This document shows, in pieces, positions 1-5,327 of a stretch of 8,104 nt of DNA (position 1 is the stretch's first letter; each line of letters starts with the position of its first letter). Origin of the DNA: Planctomycetia bacterium (GTDB lineage: Bacteria > Planctomycetota > Phycisphaerae > Phycisphaerales > SM1A02); the NCBI GenBank assembly GCA_005799475.1, contig SYGQ01000046.1, forward strand, positions 1 to 8,104, written 5' to 3'. The position numbers and the translations under genes are program-made. The notes below the pieces were generated by a model. That model saw nothing but the letters and a program-made list of their open reading frames with translations. It did not search any database and was not told where the DNA came from.

Positions 1-397
1 CAGCGAGTCATCCGCGCAACAGACGCAAGTGCTCGGCCTCGTCCAGCAGCAACTTGACCTCAACCACGAGGTCAGCCTCCGAGTCGCGGAGAGCCTTCGG
101 GAGTCCTCGAGCGCACTCACCACATTCGCGGCGACCAGCGAGCGGCAGGTCAAGGCCATCGAGGCGCTCGCGTCGAGCACGCAGCAGCGGGTCAGACAGT
201 CCGATCGACTCGAGCGCGCTCTCCAATTCTGGATGGGTGTGATCGCGGTGATCTGCGTCCTCGCGCTGATCTACGCGCTCTGGGCCGCGACCCGCGGTCC
301 CGTCATCATCGCCGTGCCGCAGCCCGCCCCACCGGCTGCCGCGCCGGCCGTTCCCACCCCCGTGCCGACGGTGCCGCCAACGGAACCGACGCCCTAG
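1..397 (+). CDS. C-terminal part of a single-pass coiled-coil membrane protein with a Pro-rich tail (5' end outside window)
   Basis: The frame is open from base 2 to the TAG at 395-397, so the gene starts before the window; the GTG at 29 is internal to the open frame and need not be the start. What is visible is a Gln/Ser/Glu-rich helical stretch with heptad-like hydrophobic spacing (about 2-225), then one hydrophobic segment of about 22 residues (about 227-292, beginning near LQFWMGV), then a tail of about 26 residues almost entirely Pro, Ala, Val and Thr (about 317-394). Arg residues just before the membrane segment (RVRQSDRLER) suggest by the positive-inside rule that the coiled coil is cytoplasmic and the Pro-rich tail is outside. 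No enzymatic motif is seen and the family is not recognised. It converges on the ABC transporter gene, and the two stop codons overlap. That it is a real gene is fairly sure; its function is unknown. Confidence 0.72.
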   Translation, partial: SESSAQQTQVLGLVQQQLDLNHEVSLRVAESLRESSSALTTFAATSERQVKAIEALASSTQQRVRQSDRLERALQFWMGVIAVICVLALIYALWAATRGPVIIAVPQPAPPAAAPAVPTPVPTVPPTEPTP

Positions 398-2241
398 GCT
401 CGCGAGGCCGGCTCATGCGCGGGACCGGCGTGGAGTTGACCCTTGACGAGTCGCGCGTAGACCTCGCATCGCTCGACGAGTTCCGCGTGGGCTCCCATCC
501 CGACAACGCGACCGTAGTCCATGACGACGATGCGGTCCGCCGTCAACATCGTTGACAGGCGATGTGCCACCGCGATGACGGTCCGCTCGCGCCCGAACTC
601 GCTGATGGCTTGCGCGATGTGCGCCTCGCTCTCCGAATCGATCTGGCTCGTGGCTTCATCGAGGAGGAGAATGGCACCGTCGCGCAGGATGGCGCGCGCG
701 ATCGAGAGCCGCTGCCGCTGCCCCCCCGAGAGGGAGGCCCCCTGTTCGGACACCTGCGTGTCGTAGCCCTCTGGAAGTTGCTTCACGAAGCTGTCAGCGT
801 GAGCGCGGCGGGCCGCTTGTTCGACCTCCTCCCGAGTCGCCCACGGCACGCCGAGTGCGATGTTGTCCGCAACGGATCCGCGCACGATGACGGCGTCTTG
901 CGTGACGAAGCCGACCTGATGGCGCAGGCTCTGCAACTCCGCGTCGGCGATGTCGACGCCATCGACCTGCACGCGACCGTGATCGGGCTTCACGAGCCGA
1001 GCGAGCGCGCTCAGAAGCGTGGTCTTGCCACATCCGTTGGGGCCGACGACGGCAATGTGTTCGCCATGGCGGATCTCAAGCGAGACGCCGTCGAGGGCGC
1101 GCGTGGATGCCCCTGGATATGTGTACGACACCTCCTCGATGCGGATCCAGTGGCGGTGGCGTGGGAGCCGCGTGCTCGCATCAGTACGCCTTGGCTCGGT
1201 CTCCGCATCGAGGATCTCGCGCAGTCGGAGTGCCGGCGCGCTTGCCGCCTGCATGTCGGCAATGAACCCCGAAAGCGGGCGAATGGCCCCCCCAGCGACG
1301 GCGAGCGACCCTAGGGAGAGGAGGAACTCTTCGAAGCCCATCGAGCCGCGGAGAATCTCGCGCGCGGCGAGCGCGGCGAGACCAATGACGACGAGAATCG
1401 CGAGTGACTCGACGAGTGGTCCCGCAAGAGCGCGCGCCGTCCGCGCTCGAAGCTCTTCGCGTACGACCGCACGATTTGCCTGCTTGAACCGTCCGAGCAT
1501 CGCCCCCTCGGCGGTCGAGGTCTTGATCGCCTTGAGTCCCTGCAGCGATTCACTCGCCACGCGGAGCAGGATCTCCTGGTGGTGAAGGGCGCCGGTGGTT
1601 CCACGGCGAATCCTCTTGCCCGTCTTGCGCAACACGATCGCCAACACTGGTCCGGCGATCGCCGCGGCGACGACGACGCGCCAGTCAAAGATGACGGCCG
1701 CAACGAACGCCGCGATCCCCTTCGTGACCTGCGCCACGGTCTTGTTGGTGAGGGCCACGAGGCCGCCGTGCAACTCGGCCGCGTCGCGGATGATCCGGCT
1801 GGTGAACTCCGCCGGACCACGGCGCACCACTTCCCCCAGCGGCATCCGGATCGCGTGACGAAACGCGTCGAGCCGGACGCGCGCGACGACCCGCGCGCAC
1901 AGACCCAGCGAAATCGATTGGTGGAGGTAGTTCGCCGTCGCACCGATCACGGTGATGCACGCCAGCGACGACAGCACAGCAAGGACGCTGGCGAACGGGT
2001 CGACCGGGAGCCACGCCACGACCGCGTCGGGGACCGCGACCCACGCCCCGCGCGCATTGAATTCGAGCGCAAGGGCGTGCAACGATCGGCCGGTGTCGCC
2101 GAGGATGAGTTCGAGAATCGGCGCCAACGACAGCAGCCCTGCACCGAGGCCTGCCGCGGAAATCGACGCCAAGAGCAGGGCGAGCGCGAGCTGCCCTGGC
2201 GAGTTCAGGAGCAGCCGAGCCATGGAAAGGAACGGTCTCAT
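394..2241 (-). CDS. ABC exporter half-transporter (MsbA/lipid-exporter-like, fused permease and ATPase)
   Basis: A 615-residue fused transmembrane plus nucleotide-binding protein, the usual length for a bacterial type IV ABC exporter half-molecule that works as a dimer in the inner membrane. The N-terminal half has hydrophobic segments near residues 17-42, 85-105, 165-183, 187-205, 275-297 and 303-325, consistent with six helices. The ATPase half has an A-loop Tyr (about 375), Walker A GPNGCGKTT (400-408), Q-loop Gln (448), signature LSGGQ (504-508), Walker B ILLLDE with catalytic Glu 529, a D-loop reading SQID, and the H-loop His 560, so all ATP-hydrolysis residues are present. The TM1-TM2 loop of about 40 residues looks long for an MsbA-type protein. 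Substrate cannot be told from sequence; lipid, lipid-linked glycan or drug export are all possible. The ATG at 2241 lies 15 nt after the aroA stop but has no clear Shine-Dalgarno; the ATG at 2223 is an alternative start. It is the last gene of the minus-strand cluster. Confidence 0.93.
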   Translation of the reverse strand: MRPFLSMARLLLNSPGQLALALLLASISAAGLGAGLLSLAPILELILGDTGRSLHALALEFNARGAWVAVPDAVVAWLPVDPFASVLAVLSSLACITVIGATANYLHQSISLGLCARVVARVRLDAFRHAIRMPLGEVVRRGPAEFTSRIIRDAAELHGGLVALTNKTVAQVTKGIAAFVAAVIFDWRVVVAAAIAGPVLAIVLRKTGKRIRRGTTGALHHQEILLRVASESLQGLKAIKTSTAEGAMLGRFKQANRAVVREELRARTARALAGPLVESLAILVVIGLAALAAREILRGSMGFEEFLLSLGSLAVAGGAIRPLSGFIADMQAASAPALRLREILDAETEPRRTDASTRLPRHRHWIRIEEVSYTYPGASTRALDGVSLEIRHGEHIAVVGPNGCGKTTLLSALARLVKPDHGRVQVDGVDIADAELQSLRHQVGFVTQDAVIVRGSVADNIALGVPWATREEVEQAARRAHADSFVKQLPEGYDTQVSEQGASLSGGQRQRLSIARAILRDGAILLLDEATSQIDSESEAHIAQAISEFGRERTVIAVAHRLSTMLTADRIVVMDYGRVVGMGAHAELVERCEVYARLVKGQLHAGPAHEPASRA

Positions 2242-2256
2242 CGCTGCGGAAAAAGT

Positions 2257-3591
2257 CTATCGCCGCGCGCTCGCCGAGAGCGCCGCGAAGTCTTGCCAGA
2301 ATCCGGGGTAGCTCTTGGCCACGCACGACGGCTCGGCGATCGAGATCCCTGGACGCGCGAGCCCGAGCATCGCAAAGGTCATCGCAATGCGGTGGTCGCC
2401 GCGCGGATCGATGACAGCCGCGCGCGCGCCGTCGGCACCAGGGTGAACCACGATGAACCCATCACCCGCCTCCGCCCTGCACCCAAGTTTCGCGAGTTCC
2501 TCCACCAAGACCTGCACCCGATTGGACTCCTTGACTCGGAGCGTTTCGAGCCCGCGGATCCGCGACGGGGTCTTCGCCATCGACGCGACCGCCGCGATGC
2601 AGAGAGCACCGTCAGGCCACCGCGACGCATCGACATCGATGCCGTTGAGCGTGGCAGTTCCCTCAAGGCCCAGTCCGGCAGGACCTGACCACTCACGAGC
2701 GCCCATTGAGCACAGTGCGGCGAGGCACGCTGCGTCGGGCTGACGCGACAAGCGCGGCAGTCCCTTGATGGTCACGCGCGAGTCGCGCACAAGCGCTGCC
2801 GCACCGAGGAAGTAGACGGCGCTACTTGCATCAGGTTCGACCGTCACATCCGAAGGCGGAATCTCACAGGGCGGGACGGTGACACGCGAGATTCGCCCGC
2901 CATCATCACGCAGTACGGTGACCGGAACACCCCACCGTTGCAGCGCCGCGAGCGTCAGTTCGACATACGACGGGCTCGTCAGCGACTCCCCCTTCACGAA
3001 GAGGTCTACGCCGCGTTCGAGTCGAGCGCCCAGCAGCAAGATGGCGGAAATGAACTGACTCGAGGCCGTCCGTCCCACTTCGACGGCGCCGCCGCGCGGC
3101 ATGCGTCCGCCTCCGACTCGAACGGGGAGGCGTCCATCCTCCTCGGCATACTCGACGCTGGCGCCGAGTGCACGAAGAAGTTCGACGCCCTCGGCGATGG
3201 GCCGCTCGCGCATGCGCGCGGAACCGTCGATGAGGACCGGGCGCGCCGCGGTGGACGCCAGCGCCATCATGAACCGCGTCGGTGTGCCGCCATCGCCGAG
3301 GTGCACCCCGCAACCGCCGGGGATGCGATCGCCGATGGCATTGATTGTGGTCCGTCGGGGTCGGCGTTGCACGCTGACTCCGCACGCGACGAGCGCGTCC
3401 ATGAAGAGATCTGTGTCAGTCGAACGAAGCGGCGCATCGAGCCGAGAACGGCCCGTCGCGAGCGCGGCCAGCATCAAGAATCGATTGGTTTCGCTCTTCG
3501 AACCCGGCGGCTGCACGATCGCCTCGAAGGGCCGATGCAGGGGCTGCACGACCGTCGGCGCAGCAGCGTCGGACCGAACTGGAGTGCTCAC
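2257..3591 (-). CDS. aroA: 3-phosphoshikimate 1-carboxyvinyltransferase (EPSP synthase)
   Basis: A 444-residue cytoplasmic enzyme of the shikimate pathway that joins phosphoenolpyruvate to shikimate 3-phosphate. Family motifs appear in order: PPGSKSETNR (28-37, with the substrate-binding Lys 32), GDGGTPTR (99-106), RMRERPI (126-132), SSQF (177-180), PDG with the catalytic-type Asp 327, KESNR (354-358, Glu 355), GDHRIAM (398-404) and the C-terminal VAKSYPGF with Lys 426. Length and motif set indicate a complete, active enzyme. Compared with E. coli GNAGTAMRP, the PEP-site loop keeps the Gly (102) but has Asp, Gly, Pro, Thr and Phe at neighbouring positions. The start is GTG at 3591, sharing GTGA with the stop of the upstream GroES-like gene, so translation is probably coupled; no strong Shine-Dalgarno is seen. 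The ABC exporter gene follows 15 nt after the TAG stop. Confidence 0.96.
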   Translation of the reverse strand: MSTPVRSDAAAPTVVQPLHRPFEAIVQPPGSKSETNRFLMLAALATGRSRLDAPLRSTDTDLFMDALVACGVSVQRRPRRTTINAIGDRIPGGCGVHLGDGGTPTRFMMALASTAARPVLIDGSARMRERPIAEGVELLRALGASVEYAEEDGRLPVRVGGGRMPRGGAVEVGRTASSQFISAILLLGARLERGVDLFVKGESLTSPSYVELTLAALQRWGVPVTVLRDDGGRISRVTVPPCEIPPSDVTVEPDASSAVYFLGAAALVRDSRVTIKGLPRLSRQPDAACLAALCSMGAREWSGPAGLGLEGTATLNGIDVDASRWPDGALCIAAVASMAKTPSRIRGLETLRVKESNRVQVLVEELAKLGCRAEAGDGFIVVHPGADGARAAVIDPRGDHRIAMTFAMLGLARPGISIAEPSCVAKSYPGFWQDFAALSASARR

Positions 3592-3923
3592 GACGAGGCG
3601 TCGCCCGCGACGCGGAACACGGCGACCACATCCTCAATGGGCACGACGAAGAGCCTGTTGTCTCCCTCGAAATCGACAGGAACCGCGTGCTTGGGATGGA
3701 AGAGAACTCGGTCGTACTGCGCCACGGAGTAGTTCTCGTCGCGCTCGATCTGTGCGCTGATCGCAACAACACGCCCGGTGAGCGTCGGGATCTCCACCCG
3801 GTCAGGAAGGTGAATCCCCACCTTTGTCACCTTGCGGTCTTCATCCTTGCGAATGAGGACTCGCTTGCCGACGGGCTCGACCGTCTCGAGCTTTTTTGAG
3901 CGATGATTCGCGCGAGGGGTCAT
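3588..3923 (-). CDS. GroES/Cpn10-family co-chaperonin-like protein
   Basis: A 111-residue protein, slightly longer than classical GroES (about 95-97). The N-terminal block PVGKRVLIRKDEDRKVTKVG (17-36) matches the first beta strand and the entry to the mobile loop. GIHLPD (36-41) stands where GroES has GGIVLPD, and LTGRVVAIS and YDRVLF follow as in GroES, ending with the typical ED-VVAV strand (97-102). GroES caps the GroEL folding chamber; here there is no groEL nearby and the middle residue of the GroEL-contacting tripeptide is His, so this may be a divergent or specialised paralog. Start choice: the ATG at 3923 has GAGG 8 nt upstream, while the longer frame back to TTG 4025 would overlap the upstream small gene and adds a non-GroES-like extension. 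Its TGA overlaps the aroA GTG by 4 nt. Family assignment is good; its role as a true GroEL partner is inference. Confidence 0.85.
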   Translation of the reverse strand: MTPRANHRSKKLETVEPVGKRVLIRKDEDRKVTKVGIHLPDRVEIPTLTGRVVAISAQIERDENYSVAQYDRVLFHPKHAVPVDFEGDNRLFVVPIEDVVAVFRVAGDASS

Positions 3924-3931
3924 GGAACGCG

Positions 3932-3935
3932 CCTC
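3932..3935 (-). promoter_or_regulatory. Shine-Dalgarno (GAGG) for the GroES-like gene
   Basis: GAGG on the minus strand, 8 nt before the ATG at 3923 and 4 nt after the TGA of the small membrane-protein gene. It decides the GroES-like start in favour of 3923 over the upstream TTG, and places the ribosome-binding site right behind the preceding stop codon, as in a compact operon. Confidence 0.6.
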
Positions 3936-3939
3936 AAAC

Positions 3940-4098
3940 TCAGTCCGTGGGCGCAGACATGTTCGGTGCGGGCTGGAGGAATCCAGGCGAACCCGCCGTG
4001 CACATGACAATGAAGGCGCAGACAACCAGCGCGAGTACGATCACGAGACCGAATCCGATTCTGCGGCCGACCGACGAGGGTTTTCCGTTCGCACTCAT
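3940..4098 (-). CDS. Small single-pass membrane protein (52 aa), hypothetical
   Basis: Encodes about 52 residues from the ATG at 4098. There is a short polar N-terminus with two Arg (GRR, 11-13), a strongly hydrophobic segment at about 14-33 (FGLVIVLALVVCAFIVM), then a short polar tail containing several Pro. By the positive-inside rule the N-terminus is cytoplasmic. Third codon positions are mostly G or C, as in the neighbouring genes, which supports real coding. It lies 16 nt before the GroES-like start with that gene's ribosome-binding site just after its stop, so it would be the first gene of the aroA cluster. No family is recognised. The start lacks a Shine-Dalgarno; a TTG at 4131 would extend it by 11 residues but would overlap the divergent hppD start. 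It could instead be a chance frame in the intergenic region. Confidence 0.5.
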   Translation of the reverse strand: MSANGKPSSVGRRIGFGLVIVLALVVCAFIVMCTAGSPGFLQPAPNMSAPTD

Positions 4099-4108
4099 GA
4101 GAGGCTCG

Positions 4109-4118
4109 ACGATACCAT
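4109..4118. promoter_or_regulatory. Putative overlapping divergent -10 elements between the aroA cluster and hppD
   Basis: The 26-bp gap between the divergent start codons (4098 minus, 4125 plus) contains ACGATACCAT. On the plus strand TACCAT (4113-4118) matches TATAAT at four of six positions and ends 6 nt before the hppD ATG. On the minus strand TATCGT (4114-4109) also matches at four of six and ends 10 nt before the small-gene ATG. With a start site about 7 nt past each hexamer, the hppD transcript would be leaderless and the other would have a leader of only a few nt. Neither start has a Shine-Dalgarno at the usual distance, which fits. No good -35 box is seen on either side, and hexamer matches of this quality arise by chance, so this is a weak call. 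Confidence 0.3.
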
Positions 4119-4124
4119 CAGACG

Positions 4125-5327
4125 ATGGCAACTCTCAGTAGCGCTGGCCCAGAAGCCGCGGGGCGACGCACCGATCCACTCACGCTGATCGATGTGGATC
4201 ATGTCCGCTTCTTCGTCGGCAATGCCAAGCAGGCTGCCTTCTTCTACGGGTCCGCCTACGGCTTCCAGGTTGAGCAGGTCTCGGACCTGACGACAGGAAA
4301 CCGCGAATCGGCGCAGTACCTACTGACGCAGGGCAACATCCGCATCATCCTCGAGACCCCGCTCACGCACGACCACGGCGCGAGCGAGGAGCTCAAGTGC
4401 TACGGCGATGGCGTCAAGGATGTGGCGTTCACCGTGTTCGACGCGGAAAAGGCGTGGGAACAGGCGCGTCGCAATGGCGGTGACTCCGCGTACGAACCAC
4501 GCACGGTGTCCGATGCGCGCGGCAGCGTCACGATGGCAGGGGTACGGACCTATGGTCGCGTTGTGCATTCGTTTGTCAGCCGCCGAAACGGCTACGACCT
4601 TCCCGCCGTGAAGCAAGGTGGCGAGTTTGCCCCGGGTTTCCGGCGCATGGACTCGTTCGCACTCAACGCCTTCAACCGCGAGCATCCGTGCGGGCTGAAG
4701 TTTGTCGATCATCTCGTGGGCAATGTCGAACTGGGGGCAATGAACCGCTGGGTGTCGTGGTACCAGCAAGTCCTCGGATTCTCCATGTTCAAGCACTTCG
4801 ACGACAAGGACATCGCCACCGATTACTCGGCGCTCATGTCGAAGGTCATGGCATCGGGCAACAATCTCATCAAGATGCCGATCAATGAGCCCGCCGAAGG
4901 GAAGCGCAAGAGCCAGGTCCAGGAGTACCTCGACTGGCACGCCATGACCCCAGGCGTCCAACATCTCGCGTTTCGTACCGACGACGAACTCACAAGCGTC
5001 GCGGAACTTCGACGGCGCGGCGTCGACTTCCTCGCGATCCCGGAGGCGTACTACGACTCGGTGTGGAAACGCGTGAATCACCAACTTGAGACGCACGGGC
5101 ACACCGCGGTCAAGGAGGACCACCAACGCATCCGTCAACTCGGGATCCTTGTCGATGCCGATGACGAGGGCTACCTGCTGCAACTCTTTACGCGACCTTT
5201 GCAGGATCGACCCACGCTCTTCTTCGAGATCATCTGCCGACGAGGGAGCCAGTCGTTCGGCAAGGGGAACTTCAAGGCGCTGTTCGAGGCGCTCGAAGGC
5301 GAACAAGCGCGCCGAGGAAACTTGTGA
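4125..5327 (+). CDS. hppD: 4-hydroxyphenylpyruvate dioxygenase
   Basis: A 400-residue Fe(II)-dependent, non-2-oxoglutarate dioxygenase that converts 4-hydroxyphenylpyruvate, the transaminated form of tyrosine, to homogentisate with loss of CO2. It has two vicinal-oxygen-chelate domains: an N-terminal one beginning at DVDHVRFFVGNA (23-34) and a catalytic C-terminal one from FVDHLVGNV (193-201). The three iron ligands are His 196, His 280 (GVQHLAF) and Glu 368 (LFFEIICR). MPINEP (251-256), SQVQEYL (263-269), FGKGNF (379-384) and the terminal LFEALEGEQARRGNL are family signatures, so the gene is complete. The N-terminus is of normal length from the ATG at 4125; no Shine-Dalgarno precedes it, which allows leaderless initiation. 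No homogentisate dioxygenase or later tyrosine-degradation gene is in view, so the fate of homogentisate is not shown. Its stop overlaps the GTG of the next gene. Confidence 0.96.
   Translation: MATLSSAGPEAAGRRTDPLTLIDVDHVRFFVGNAKQAAFFYGSAYGFQVEQVSDLTTGNRESAQYLLTQGNIRIILETPLTHDHGASEELKCYGDGVKDVAFTVFDAEKAWEQARRNGGDSAYEPRTVSDARGSVTMAGVRTYGRVVHSFVSRRNGYDLPAVKQGGEFAPGFRRMDSFALNAFNREHPCGLKFVDHLVGNVELGAMNRWVSWYQQVLGFSMFKHFDDKDIATDYSALMSKVMASGNNLIKMPINEPAEGKRKSQVQEYLDWHAMTPGVQHLAFRTDDELTSVAELRRRGVDFLAIPEAYYDSVWKRVNHQLETHGHTAVKEDHQRIRQLGILVDADDEGYLLQLFTRPLQDRPTLFFEIICRRGSQSFGKGNFKALFEALEGEQARRGNL
5314..5318 (+). promoter_or_regulatory. Shine-Dalgarno (GAGGA) for the 769-residue membrane protein
   Basis: GAGGA lies 5 nt before the GTG at 5324, inside the last codons of hppD. 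Together with the 4-nt GTGA start/stop overlap it supports this GTG as the true start and indicates coupled translation with hppD. Confidence 0.65.

Noticed and set aside
407..429. GCCGG...CCGGC inverted repeat near the end of the exporter gene as a terminator
   Set aside because: Only five paired bases with a 13-nt loop inside coding sequence and no T-run; not better than chance at this G+C.
1579..2688. Long plus-strand open frame (369 codons) across the exporter and aroA
   Set aside because: It is antisense to two genes with full conserved motif sets; its product is Arg/Asp-rich low-complexity, typical of a shadow frame in high-G+C DNA.
3924..4025. N-terminal extension of the GroES-like protein from a TTG at 4025
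   Set aside because: It would overlap the small membrane-protein gene, lacks GroES similarity, and the ATG at 3923 has a better ribosome-binding site.
4320..5306. Minus-strand open frame (328 codons) opposite hppD
   Set aside because: hppD is certain from its iron ligands and signature motifs; the antisense frame has no recognisable features.
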